Assembly: GCF_019084075.1 (NCBI RefSeq)
Contig: NZ_JAHREN010000003.1
Coordinates: 1 to 64,000 of the forward strand
DNA length: 64,000 nt
Direction of reading: 5' to 3'
Source: Siccirubricoccus sp. G192
GTDB taxonomy: Bacteria > Pseudomonadota > Alphaproteobacteria > Acetobacterales > Acetobacteraceae
Notes under the pieces: generated by a model
The model's database searches: none
The model's input: only the letters and a program-made list of their open reading frames with translations
Told to the model about the DNA's origin: nothing
Translations under genes and position numbers: made by a program
Shown: positions 53,717-64,000 of the stretch, piece after piece
Layout of the letters: each line of letters starts with the position of its first letter
Numbering within the stretch: position 1 is the first letter of the stretch

Positions 53717-56700
53717 ACGCGCAGCCGCCCGTCTTTCCCCGCCTCGACCGACGGCGCCGGCGCGAGCTGCTGGAGGAGATGTGGCGGCTGGTGCCGACCT
53801 TCCTGCAGGATTGGCAGCCCGGGCGTGATGAGGAGGATGTTGGCCAAGCGCTGATCTCCATCGCGGCCGCCCTGCAGGCGGAGGTAACGAGCCGCCTAGA
53901 TCGCGTGCCTGAGAAGGCGTTCCGGAACTTCCTCCTGTGGGCCGGGATCAGGCCGGAGCCCGCCCGCGCGGCACGGCTTCCGGTGGTGCTGCGTATGGCA
54001 GAGGCGGCGACCGCTACCGTGCTCGCACCGGCGCGGCTGCGGCTGCAGGCGCAGACCGAGCCCGAGCCCACAGTCTTCGAGACCGAGCAGGCACTGCGGG
54101 TCGTGCCGGGCCGGCTCACACATTTGGTTGCGGCGGATGGCAGCGGGGACAGCATCTTCCTGCCGCCTCCGGGTCTGCTGGCCCCCGAGGCGCCGGCGGG
54201 CGGGCTGACGGTGCGGCGGCATCCTACCAGCCCCGCAGGCGCCGGCGCGGTGCGCCTGCAGGTCACGCCGGCCCTTGGCCTGGAGGCTGGGCAGATCCTC
54301 TGCATCGGCACGCGGCAGCACGTCATCGAGGCCGCGGAGCAGGACATCGTGACCGTCGCCCCGCCGCTCACGCAGGGGGTGGACGAACGGACGCCGCTGG
54401 AGGTGGAGACGGGCTTCACCCCATTCCGCCGTTCCGCCGCGGCCAGCGGCATGCCCGGCTGCTTCTCCGAGGACCGGCAGGTGCATGCGCTCTACCTCGG
54501 CGATGCCGATCTGCTGAAGGTCGAGGGCGCAGCGACGATCGCCCTGCTCCGCGGCGCTGCGCTCGCGGACGCGCAGTGGTCCTACTGGGGCAGGGAGGAC
54601 AAGGGCGAGGCCGGCTGGCGGGGCATGACGGTGAAGACCGATGGGGACCGCCTGCTCCTCGCCAAGCGTGACGGCGCCATCGAGCCGCGCGAGGTGGAGG
54701 GCCGCGCCGGGCGCTGGATCCGCGCCGAACGGGCCGCGCGCGAGAGGGCCCTGACCCTGCGCGAGCTCCGGATCGCGACCGCCTTCGACGCCGAGGAGGC
54801 CAGCAAGGCGGGGCGCCCGCCGCTGCGCTTCGAAGCCTTCGCTAACACGGTGCCGCTGGTGACGAACACCGAGTTCTATCCGCTGGGGCGGGAGCCGCGC
54901 CTGTTCGACACCTTCTATCTTAGCTGCCCGGAGGCCTTCTCGAAGCCCGGCGCGAAGGTCACTCTACAGTTCGTCCTCGCCGACGCGACGCTGGGGCCGT
55001 TGGTCGCCACCTCCGGTGCATCCTCCGCCTTCGCGGTTGCGCAGGACGGATCGCTTTACCGCCTGGACCTCGCGGGTGCCGGCGGGCAGCTGCGCATCGT
55101 GCCGCTCGATGCGCCGGCCGTGCGGCCGCCTGGCGCGGCGCTTCCCTCGCCAGACGATCGGCGTGTGGCGCTGACGCCACAGCAGCGCCCGGCCGTGGCG
55201 CGCGACGCTTTGCTTGCTGCGGCGCGTGCGGGCGCGGATGTCTGGCTCTGGGCGTTGATGGCAGAGCCCAATGCTTGGCCTGCGGGCTGGAGCGCTCTTG
55301 GTGCGCCGGCTGAAGCTGCCGAACCTGTCGCACTGGTCCTTTCCTCCACTCAGGGCGCGCCTACGGTGTTCGCGGCGGTGGGTGGGAGCATCTTGGCCCG
55401 CCGCCTCGCTCCGGGTCACGCAGGGCAGGGCTGGCAGCAAGCCGGCACCCTCGACAGGGACATCACCAGACTAGTGGGCGTGCAGGAACCGCTCGGGATC
55501 CCGCTTTCGAAACCGCCAGTGCTGCTGGCGGTGACGGACGGTGCGCTTCACTTGATCCAGCAGGGCAATGCGCCAAAGCGCGTGCCGGGTGTGAAGCTCA
55601 GCGGAGAGGTCGAACCGGTCGCGCTGCGCCGGCCGGATGGCCGCATTCTAGTGATGGCGGCCGATCAGGAACGCCATCCTGTCGGCCACCTGGTAAAGGC
55701 TAATGGCACCTCGGCGCAGAAGATCTGGACGGCGGGCACGGTCCTTCCGAAAGGTGGGGGCTTCGCGCTCATCCCCGTCGCCGGATCGCCCTTCCCCGTG
55801 GCAGTGTTCCGCTCGGACAAGGGGCAGGAGCTCAAGGCTTGGCTGGTTGGCGCGGATGAACCGCTGCCCGACCAGCAGGAGCTGCCGGCCGATGCCCTTC
55901 CCGGTGTGCAGCCGGCTTGGATTGCCGGGCACCTCCTTGTGGCGGGACCGGAGCGCGACGTTTTCGTGCGCCGCTGGGAGGGCGGCCCGACGGTGGTGCC
56001 ACGCCTAGCGGCAGACCTGCTCTCCGGCGTGCGGCTGGAGACCGCCGTGGATGCCGAAGCCGTTGAGCGGATCGGGCCTGGTACCGGTTGGCAGGTCAGT
56101 CGTGTCCGCGAGGTGATCGAGGAGACAGGCGTCGCCGCGACCGCCATCTACGTGCCAGAGGCGCCGTTCAGCGAGAAGGGGAATACCGGAGAGCCCAAGT
56201 ATCGGCTGCTCGGGGCCGACGCTGACCATAAATTCGAAGGCGGCGAGGCGAGCGGGGAGGGGAAGCTTACGCTCAACGAAAACGACAAGGAGGCAGCAGT
56301 CGGCCGCACGATCCGCGTGGAGGATGCTGGCGCCCGGACCTTCCACCGGATCACGGAACTGCCTCCGCCCTCCGGGACCTTGCCGCGCAAGGTCGCCGGT
56401 CTGCTCCCACCGCTCGCCGCCCAGCCTGGCGCCACGATCGCCTATGACTACCCGAAGGTCCTGGCGGAGGACCTGGAGGGAGCAGCGCGTCCGGTCTTGA
56501 ACCTGCACGGCATTGCCGAGGAGGTCCGCAAGCGGATCGAGGAGGCCGGCCTCGTCCTAGATGCCGTTCCTACCTTCCAGCGGATCCGGGGCTTCGGGAA
56601 GACGAACACCGACCTGGCGGCGCTTGGCGCGGCGTGGACCACCCCGCCCAAGCCGAATGCCCAACTGGCGCTCGTCGTCCCCGCGCCGACCGGTGCTACC

Positions 56701-58629
56701 AGCTGGGATCACCAGCAGGACCCCACCGATCCCAATCCTGAACTCTCCTGGGAGTACTGGAATGGCTTCGGATGGTGGCGCATCGAGCGGCTGCTGGACA
56801 ACACGCGCCACCTGCTCGACAGCCGCGACCTCACCTTCGACGTTCCGGCGGACATCGCCGAAACGGACATCGCCGGCCGCACTAGCCACTGGATCCGTTC
56901 CCGGCTCATCGGCGGCGAGTACGGGCGCGAGGTCTACAAGGTTGAGAGCACGGGGCCGGACGGCAACAAGACCACCGTCCAGACCGCCGTGCGCGACACC
57001 AGCCAGATCCGCCCGCCGCGCGTCCTGGGGCTTGCGATCTCCTACGAGGTGCCGGATGCAGAGGCCCGCCCACCCGAACACATGCTCAGCCTCGACAGTG
57101 GCGGCTGGCGCGATCAGGCCGAGGCGAACCGTGCCCGCGACGCCGTCGTCACCGCCTTCGAGCCGCTCGGGGAAGTTCTCGGCCGCCTCGGGCCCGACCG
57201 GGCTGCCGCATCCGGGCACGGCCTCTACATCGGCTGCGATGCGCCACTCCGGGGCGGCTCGATCCGCCTGCTCGCCCTCGTGGCCGAGCAGGCGGGGGAG
57301 ACCCGGCTGATGGCCGAGGCACTCCGCGACGGACGCTTCGCGCCCGTGCCGCTGAAGGACGAGACGGGCGGGCTGCATCAGCCCGGGATGCTCACCCTCT
57401 CGCTCGACGCAGCCCCGAGCCTGGCCGCGCTGTTCGGGGTGGAGGCCTATTGGCTGCGCCTGCGTCCCACACAGGACGCGCCCTGGCAGCCCGAGCTGCA
57501 CGGCCTGTTCCTGAACGCCGTCATGGCGGAGGCGGCGGAGACCCAGGAATTCGAGATCCTCGGCTCCTCCGACGGCGCGCCGCGCCAGCGCGTCTTCCTC
57601 GCCCGCCCGCCGGTACTGCCGGACAGCCTGGAACTCCGCGTGCGCGAGCCGCTGGGCGAGGAGGAGATCGCGGAGCTGCGGCGCGACGACCCGGGCCGCG
57701 TGCTGATCGATGTCGAAGGCCAGCCCGGCGCCTGGGTACGCTGGCGGGAGGTGGGCGATCCGGACGACGCCGCGCCGCGCGAGCGCGGCTATGCGCTCGA
57801 CCATGCAAGCGGCGAGGTCCGCTTCGGCGATGGCCTCGCCGGGATGATCCCGCCGCCCGGCCTCGACGCGGTCGCCGCTTTCTCTTATCGCCGCGGCGGC
57901 GGTGCGGCGGCGAATGCGGTGCAGGCTTGGGATGCGCTGCAGCTCGTCACGCCGGTGGAGGGGGTAGAGGCGGTGGTTGCGCCCCGGCCTGCCGCGGGTG
58001 GCGCCGATCCGGCCGGAGCGGAACGCACCATCGCCTTCGCGCCCGGACGCATCCGCCATCGCGACCGCGCCGTGACGGCGGCCGACCTGGAGGCGCTGGC
58101 GCTGGCCGGCTCGCCCGAGATCGCGCAGGCGCGCTGCATCCCGCAGGCGCGCCCGCCGCGCCTCGTCGTTGTGCTGCGCGGCGCCGATCCGCGCCCGGGC
58201 AAGGAGTTCCGCGACGCGCTGCGGCGACGCCTGGTGGAGCATGCCGCACCGGGACTCGGCGCCGCGGGGGGCTGCGCGTGGATGCGCCGCTCTTACGCCG
58301 GCTGCGTCTCCGGCTCGGCTTCGTGGTCGAAGAGCTGGCCCTCTCCGGACCCCTGGAGGAAGCAGCGCGGATAGCGCTGCAGCGCTTGCTAGATCCCGCG
58401 GAGGGCGGCGTGGGTGGCGGTGGCTGGCCGCTTGGTGCCGTGCCGCGGGACGGCGAGGTGATGGCCGTGCTCGCAGGGTTGAAAGGGCTGCTGCGCGTGG
58501 AGTCCATCGCGCTCGAGGAGGTGCACGAGGCGACGGCAGGGTCCTTCCCCGAGCGGATCGCCGCGGGGGGAGCTCGTGATTCTCGCGCCCGATGGCATCG
58601 TCATCGGTTTCCGGCAGGAGATCCCGTGA
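53713..58629 (+). CDS. very large gpJ-like baseplate wedge protein (Afp11-like), two frameshifts near the end
   Basis: About 1638 residues when corrected. The N-terminal segment LLEEMWRLVPTFLQDWQPGR and VTSRLDRVPEKAFRNFLLWA marks putative baseplate assembly proteins; the C-terminal part has the gpJ-like VTAADLEALALAGSPEIAQA and ARCIPQARPPRLVVVLRGAD. The frame shifts at the G6 run 58266-58271 and again at 58565-58570. Corrected, it continues VDAPLLRRLRLRLGFVVEEL and LVILAPDGIVIGFRQEIP and stops at 58627-58629, overlapping the next ATG by one base. A middle region of several hundred residues is additional to the wedge domain. It would form much of the baseplate wedge. Confidence 0.85.
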
Positions 58630-60587
58630 TGAGCGGCTCCGCTCTCGCACTGCGCGTGGACGACACGGATTTCGCGGCGCTGGTAGAGCGTGCGCGGGCG
58701 CAGATCCCCTCGCTCGCACCGCACTGGACCGACCACAACCTCCACGATCCCGGCATCACGCTCCTCGAGTTGCTGGCCTGGACGGCGGAAGCGCAGATCT
58801 ACGGCCTCGGCCGGATGCGCCGGGACGAGCGGCAGGCCTATGCCGCTCTGCTCGGCGTCATACCGCACGGGCCGCGTCCGGCCGAGGGGATGATCTGGCC
58901 GGACAGGCCGCTCCCGCAGGCCGAGGGGGTCTGGCTGCCGCCCGGCACGGCCGTCCTGACGGAGCGGCAGGAGGCGCCGCCCTTTCGCGTCCGCCGCGGG
59001 CTGTGGCTCACCGGAGCACGGCTCGCCGGGCTCCGCACGGAACCGGCGGAGGGCGGCACGCCGGTGGACCACACGGCGGGGAACGAGCGCGAGCGTGCGA
59101 GCTTCGCGCCTTTCGGCGATGCCCCGCGCTCTGGCACGCGCCTCGTCCTGGCGCTCGCCGGTCCGCCGCCGCTGGCCGGCTACGACGCGGCACGGGGACA
59201 CCGGCCGCTGGTAGCGATCGGCGTCGAGGTGGAGCCCTTCGCGTCGGGCGAGGCCGCGCCTTCCGCCGGCGCATGGCGGCGCGGCGGGGCGCGGCTGCGT
59301 GCCTGGGTCACTGTCGGCGGCGCCAGGTTGCCTGCCGTGATCGTTACGGATGGCAGCGCAGCCCTGTCACGCAGCGGCGTGCTACTGCTCCGACTGCCCG
59401 ATGCGCTAGCCGGGGCCGTGGGACCGGCAGAACTCACGATCGAGCTGGCGGGCGGCGCCTTCGCCCTGACCCCGCGGCTGCTGCGCCTGGCGCTCAACGT
59501 GCTGCCCGTGCAGCAGATCGAGCGCGCGACCTGGGACCATTCGGGCAACGGGCTGCCGGACCAGGAGGTGGTGCTGCCGCGTCCCCGGCGCGCTACTAGG
59601 CCAGATGCGCCGGCCGGGCGTCCCTGGCTGCGCCATGGACCGGGCGCGACCGCGCCGCGGGTGCGGCTCTTGCCGGACGAGCCCTGGCTGCGGGTCGCGG
59701 ACCTCGCCCTCGCCGGTCCGGATGACCACGTCTTTATGCTCGACCCAGAAGCGGCGATCCTTCGCTTCGGCAATGGCGTGAACGGATGCGTGCCACCCTC
59801 CGGCGCCACGCTGCAGATCACCTATGAGGTCTGCGACGGACGGGATGGCTCGGTGCCTGCGGGGCTCGGCTGGCGCGTGCCGGGCCTCCCCGGCGTGTTC
59901 GGCCGCAATGCGGCGGCGATGGAGGGCGGCGCCGACGCCGACGGCCTGCCCGAGCTGCGGCGGGAGGCGCGCCGCCGGCTTCGCGAAGCGCGGCCGCTTG
60001 TCACCCATGCCGACCTGCGTGACGCTGCCCTCGCCGCGGGGCTGCATGTCGCCCGGGCGGAGGTGGTGCCGGACTTCGACGCCGGCACCCCAGCGCGCGA
60101 GACGGTGCCAGGCGGGGTCCGTACCCTGGTCGCGCTGCGCCGCCGCCGCCGGAGCGAAGCGGCGAACGAGGCGGAAGCGCCGGCCTGGCTCGCAGCGCTC
60201 GAGCGACGGTTGCGTCCCATGCTGCTGGTCGGCGAGCAGCTGCGTGTGGCGGGACCGCGCTATGTTCCGCTGCGCCTGCGCGCGCGCCTCATCGCCCAAC
60301 CAGGAGGTGATCCGCGCGCGATCGAGCGGGAGGCCCGTCGCCTGCTGCGCAGCCGCCTCGCGCCGCTACCCGGGGGCGGCGAGCCGGCCTGGCCGCTTGG
60401 CCGTGACCTCTCTCAGCGCGAGTTGCTGGGCTGGCTTCGGCGGCTGGACGGCGTGGCTGCGGTGGCGGAGCTTAAGATTGAGGACGCAAAGAAGGGTGTC
60501 CTGGCACTGCCACGGCACGGGCTACCAAGGTTGGACCTCGCGCCCGGCGACATCCGCGTCGAGGCGCCGCGGGACGCCTCGCCATGA
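58629..60587 (+). CDS. second gpJ-like baseplate wedge protein (Afp12-like)
   Basis: 652 residues, intact. The N-terminus has LVERARAQIPSLAPHWTDHN and LHDPGITLLELLAWTAEAQI, highly typical of putative baseplate proteins of the gpJ/Afp12 type; the C-terminal part contains ARPLVTHADLRDAALAAGLH and DLSQRELLGWLRRLDGVAAV. It would pair with the larger gpJ-like protein in the wedge. Its ATG overlaps the previous corrected stop by one base and its own stop overlaps the next ATG by four, which supports the frame corrections made for the genes on both sides. Confidence 0.88.
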   Translation: MSGSALALRVDDTDFAALVERARAQIPSLAPHWTDHNLHDPGITLLELLAWTAEAQIYGLGRMRRDERQAYAALLGVIPHGPRPAEGMIWPDRPLPQAEGVWLPPGTAVLTERQEAPPFRVRRGLWLTGARLAGLRTEPAEGGTPVDHTAGNERERASFAPFGDAPRSGTRLVLALAGPPPLAGYDAARGHRPLVAIGVEVEPFASGEAAPSAGAWRRGGARLRAWVTVGGARLPAVIVTDGSAALSRSGVLLLRLPDALAGAVGPAELTIELAGGAFALTPRLLRLALNVLPVQQIERATWDHSGNGLPDQEVVLPRPRRATRPDAPAGRPWLRHGPGATAPRVRLLPDEPWLRVADLALAGPDDHVFMLDPEAAILRFGNGVNGCVPPSGATLQITYEVCDGRDGSVPAGLGWRVPGLPGVFGRNAAAMEGGADADGLPELRREARRRLREARPLVTHADLRDAALAAGLHVARAEVVPDFDAGTPARETVPGGVRTLVALRRRRRSEAANEAEAPAWLAALERRLRPMLLVGEQLRVAGPRYVPLRLRARLIAQPGGDPRAIEREARRLLRSRLAPLPGGGEPAWPLGRDLSQRELLGWLRRLDGVAAVAELKIEDAKKGVLALPRHGLPRLDLAPGDIRVEAPRDASP

Positions 60588-62723
60588 GCGGCGCGGGCGG
60601 ACGAAAGGTCTATCGGTTCGCCAGCGGGCCGCAGTGGCATGCCGGACTGCTGCAGGGTGCGACGCCGTGCGCAGCGGGCGGGCCGGAGCCTTTCCTGCCC
60701 TTCGGCGCCGCGCAGCGTGTCCAGGGCGGCAGGCCAGGCCGCGCGCTCGCGGTCGCCGCCGACGGCATGGTCCTGTGGCAGGACGGATCGGGAGGCGTCG
60801 TGTGGCTGCCCGCCGGGGCCGGAGAGGGGGCAGCACCCTGCGTACTACCCTCCGGTGCCGGCGCGATTGGCCGCGGGACGCGGCTCGTCGCCGGGCGCCG
60901 CCGCCTGTGGTCGGCGCGGCGCGGACGCCGTCTCATCTCCTGCTACGCGCTGCCGACGTTGCAGGTGCTGCGCGACGTCCCTCTCGACGGCCGCGTGCTC
61001 GACATCGCGGCAGATGCCAGCGATGGCGTGCTCGCGCTGGTGGCGCGGCGCGGCGGCCATGCGCTGGCACGGTTTGGTGCCGAGGGTCGCCTGCGCGGCA
61101 CGCAGGAGCTGCCGTGCAAAGCGTGCCCGATCCTCGTTGCCGCGGTAGCCGATACGGTGGTGCTGCTGGAGGCCGACCGCAAGCGGCTCCGCTGGTTCAC
61201 AGAGCGGCAGCCCGGACCGATGCTCGACCTTGCCGAGCTCTTGCCGGGCTTCCATGCGCGGGCGCTCACCGCAGACCGGGCCGGGCGCTTCCTGCTGGCC
61301 GGCAGGGCGCGCGACGGGAGCGGCAGGCGAGCGCGGTGGCTGCTCGTGCTCGGGGCCGATGGCAGGCTGCTGGAGCAGCACCCCTTGAGCACTTCGGTTG
61401 GCACTCTGCGTGGAATTTCGGGCGATCGCGGCACGGCGTGGATCGCCGCAGCGAACGGCCTGTGGCGGCTTGCCGCCGGCGGCCCGGGTGCGACTCGCGG
61501 AGCGGAGGGCGTGTTCCTCACGCCAGCCCTGCACTCGCCGCTCGGCCAGGAGTCCGGCTGGTTGCGCGCCGACGTCACGGCGGATTTGCCGCCCGGTGCA
61601 ACCGTTACCGCCCGCCTGGCAAGCACGGATGACGAGGCTCGCGCAGCCGAGCTGCGGGCCCAGCACGCCGATCCGGCGCTGCCCCCCCGCCATGCGGCTC
61701 ATGAAGGTCAGCGGCATGCTCGACTGGAGCGAGCCCGTGGTGCTCGGCGCCGGCCGCGACGTGCCGCCGGACGCGGAGGAGTCGGAGGAGGAGCTGCCGC
61801 CCGCGCGGCTCGCCCTGCCGCTGCATGGGGTCCGCAATCCATGGCTCTGGATCGAGCTGCGCTTCACCGGCAGCCCCGGCCTCCCTCCACCGCGCCTGCA
61901 CAAGCTGTCCATCCTCTACCCCGAACGGTCGCTGATGCAGCACCTGCCGGCGATTTACCGTGCAAGCGACCGGCGGCTTGGCCAGCTGCGCGGACTTGTC
62001 GCGCTGCTCGAGACCGGCACGCAGGCACTAGATGCGCGCATCAACGCGCTTGGCCGCCTAATAGACCCGGCGACCGTGCCGCCCGACTGGCTGGACTTCC
62101 TCGGCTCGTGGCTCGGCTTGCCCTGGGAAGCCGCGCTGCCGGAGGAGGCGAAGCGGGCGATGCTGCGCTCTGCCGGTGCGCTGCTCGCCGCGCGTGGCAC
62201 CCGTGCCGGCATCACGCGGCTGGTGCGCTGCCTTTTGCCGCGCCGCCCAGTCCGCCTGCTGGATCCGGCAACGGATCTCGCGCCGGCGCTGCTCGGCACC
62301 GCCTGCCTGCCGGCCGTGGTGCTCGGCGCGGCGCGCGACCGGCCGCGCCTCGGCAGCAATGCCGTGATCGGGCGTGCCTGCCTGCCCGAATCCGTCGCGC
62401 CGGGCGCCCGCGATCTGCTCGAGCCGCTCTCCGGCTGGGTCCGTGTCGAGCTGTCCGCGACCGAGGCGGAGCGAGCGGCGCTGGAGCCGGTGATGGAACA
62501 CCTGCTTGTCGGCTTCGTGCCGGCGGGCATCCGCATCGTGCTGCGCTGGCGGCCATGGCCGTCCAGCGGCATCGGGCGCCGGATCGGGGAGGATCTGCGG
62601 CTGCTCGCTACCGCACCAGCTGTGCTGGGCCGCGGCGCAGGCCTGGGCTCGGTCACAGTCGCCGCGGAGGAGCCGTCGCGCCTCCCGGCGGGAGGACTCG
62701 CGACGGGGTTCCGGCTCACCTAG
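60584..62723 (+). CDS. tail protein I-like baseplate protein with N-terminal propeller-like region, one frameshift
   Basis: About 712 residues when corrected. The first 350 residues contain irregular repeats of the type LAVAADGMVLWQDGSGGVVW and ALTADRAGRFLLAGRARDGS, suggesting a beta-propeller. After the C7 run 61682-61688 the frame changes; with six Cs it continues MRLMKVSGMLDWSEPVVLGA and PRLHKLSILYPERSLMQHLP, then VPPDWLDFLGSWLGLPWEAA, which is the tail protein I (gpI-like) domain found at this position in eCIS loci. It could bridge baseplate and fibres. The stop at 62721 lies ten bases before the next gene. Confidence 0.8.
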
Positions 62724-62733
62724 GAGGGCGCGC

Positions 62734-64000
62734 ATGCAGATCACACGGAAGCACGACCAGTCGGCGCCCTGCGGGGATGTCGCGGAGGCATGCGCGCCGG
62801 GCGCGTCGCGCAATCGGTACTTCGGCGGAAAGCTGATGAATGCCCGCGACTTCACCGCTGAGCAGGGCTACCTCGTCGCGCGCCGCAGGCTGGTAAACCG
62901 TGCCATGTTCGGCGCAGGCGTGGTGCATGGCCTCGCCGTGCGTGGACCGGATGGTAAGCGCGAAAGCCGGACGGAAAGGCTGGAGATCGGGCCGGGCCTC
63001 GCCTTCGACCGACACGGGCGCGAAATCGCGCTCGCCATGCCGCTGCCGGTGAAATTGGACGAACTGATTGTCAGGATCGACGACAAGAATTGGTGCAGAG
63101 AGAGGCCGACGGAAGGGCATTGGCTGCTCATGGCACATTACGCCGAGCGTCTGTCCGAGGCAGTGCGTGTACCCGACCCCTGCGGCTGCGGGGAGGCGGA
63201 GTGGAGCCGCATCTGCGAGACCATCGTGCTTTCGCTCCGTAGGATCGGCCAGGAGGGCTGCAAGGCCCCGCCGGAGCCCTGTCCGCGCTGCGCCTGTCCG
63301 CCTGGCTCGGAGGCGCGCCGGCCGACGGAGCATGCGGCCGAGCAGATGCAGTCCGACTCCGGGTATTTCGGCGATGCGGATGCGCCAGGGCCCGTACGCA
63401 GGGCATGCCTCTGCGGATGGGCCGAGCAGGTCGAGGTTGCGGGCGAGCCGGGTGCCCTCTGTGAGTTCCGCCCGGGGCTTTCCTTCGATCCGGCGAGTGG
63501 TGTTGCCCTGGCCTGCGTCAAAGTCGAGATGAACGATGGGTGCCCCGTCTTCGTGTTGCCGGCCGATGAGTGCACACCGCGCCCCATCGTGAAGCGCAAT
63601 GACCTACTGTATGACCTCATCCGCGGCTGCGACCTGACCAGGCTGGCCTGGATCAGCTGGGCGGAGTGGCATCGTGGTGACCCCGTGCCCTGGGACAAGT
63701 TCGCAGGGTCCTTCGAGCCGGCACCGCCCAACTGCCCGCCTGACGAGCTGGCGGAGTGCGTCACCCACTTCACCTTTGGCTTCGACGGACCCGTGATCAT
63801 CGACACCGTCACGCCCGATGCCGTGGCTATCACCGCCCTGATCCAAGACGGGGTTTCCGAATGGGGTGGTAGGGGCACACGCTGGGGCGACACTTGGCGG
63901 GTGCCCGTTATACGGCTGGAGCCGCATCCCGAGCCCGACGACCCGGCGGGAACAGCCCGCTCCTTCACCATCGTGGTCAACGGCCGCTGGGCCGAATCGC
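62734..64000 (+). CDS. Cys-rich eCIS-associated protein, runs off the right edge
   Basis: At least 422 residues, open to the end of the window. A ribosome-binding site GGAGGG precedes the ATG. The N-terminal part SRNRYFGGKLMNARDFTAEQ, then RRRLVNRAMFGAGVVHGLAV, is a pattern I know from proteins encoded next to baseplate genes in eCIS loci. The middle has clustered Cys (DPCGCGEAEW, CPRCACPPGS), which may bind metal or form disulfides. The function is unknown; a baseplate-attached or surface component is likely from position. The 3' end, the tape measure, fibres and cargo must lie to the right. Confidence 0.75.
   Translation, partial: MQITRKHDQSAPCGDVAEACAPGASRNRYFGGKLMNARDFTAEQGYLVARRRLVNRAMFGAGVVHGLAVRGPDGKRESRTERLEIGPGLAFDRHGREIALAMPLPVKLDELIVRIDDKNWCRERPTEGHWLLMAHYAERLSEAVRVPDPCGCGEAEWSRICETIVLSLRRIGQEGCKAPPEPCPRCACPPGSEARRPTEHAAEQMQSDSGYFGDADAPGPVRRACLCGWAEQVEVAGEPGALCEFRPGLSFDPASGVALACVKVEMNDGCPVFVLPADECTPRPIVKRNDLLYDLIRGCDLTRLAWISWAEWHRGDPVPWDKFAGSFEPAPPNCPPDELAECVTHFTFGFDGPVIIDTVTPDAVAITALIQDGVSEWGGRGTRWGDTWRVPVIRLEPHPEPDDPAGTARSFTIVVNGRWAES

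Noticed and set aside
56557..58719. 720-codon open frame on the lower strand within the gpJ-like gene
   Set aside because: Arg/Ala-rich shadow without start signal. The upper strand holds the baseplate gene.
41052..64000. Type VI secretion system
   Set aside because: VgrG-like, PAAR and gp25-like genes are shared with T6SS, but there is no TssB/TssC pair, ClpV or membrane complex. The DUF4255, eCIS ATPase, DUF6760 and gpJ-like genes point to an eCIS.
41052..64000. Contractile prophage
   Set aside because: No capsid, portal, terminase or lysis genes are seen. The AAA+ ATPase and DUF4255 pair is typical of eCIS.
1..64000. tRNA or rRNA genes and tRNA-type attachment sites
   Set aside because: I found no cloverleaf-like sequence or rRNA signature by eye. 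A dedicated tRNA search would settle it.

Overview
This 64 kb window is GC-rich DNA that reads as part of a plasmid or chromid of an alphaproteobacterium. Acetobacteraceae (Roseomonas-like) is my best guess, from base composition and from the type of plasmid genes present; that is inference. The plasmid core is at about 34.5-38.3 kb: a DUF1612/RHE_PE00001-type helix-turn-helix protein, a ParA ATPase with its small partner, an iteron-like origin and a RepA-type initiator. Around it lie defence genes, toxin-antitoxin pairs, recombinases and insertion sequences. A long contractile-injection-system operon fills the right third.

Layout. 0.1-12.4 kb: a five-gene anti-phage locus (DUF499 ATPase, DUF3780, DUF1156 methyltransferase, DUF262/DUF1524 GmrSD-like protein, PLD-SNF2 helicase), with a ribbon-helix-helix remnant in front. 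12.6-14.2 kb: a PIN/RHH toxin-antitoxin pair and a serine resolvase. 14.2-18.1 kb: a giant membrane KAP NTPase with 13 near-identical 42-residue Asp-box repeats. 18.5-22.9 kb: a small secreted protein, then a leftward operon of two tyrosine recombinases and a PIN-like protein. 23.5-24.7 kb: fused IS256 and IS66 remnants. 24.9-30.4 kb: a giant metallophosphoesterase-NACHT-HEAT protein with 21 repeats of 32 residues. 30.5-32.3 kb: an IS5-type element with a TAA target duplication and an IS701-like remnant. 32.5-34.3 kb: another tyrosine recombinase and a VapBC pair with a visible operator. 34.5-38.4 kb: plasmid maintenance. 38.5-40.5 kb: an unknown gene, an FRG-domain gene and a 206 bp MITE related to the IS5-type element. 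41.0-64.0 kb: an extracellular contractile injection system (eCIS, Afp/PVC-like) read rightward, from AAA+ ATPase and tail terminator through sheath, tubes, hub, spike, PAAR and wedge to baseplate proteins, running off the right edge.

The two giant NTPases, the DUF499/DUF1156 locus, the FRG gene and the toxin-antitoxin pairs make a defence-rich replicon that also carries a protein-injection machine.

Caution: more than twenty single-base frameshifts break otherwise well-conserved genes, many of them at runs of five or more G or C and mostly as one base too many. They look like homopolymer sequencing errors. Gene ends given here for interrupted genes are those of the frame-corrected product.
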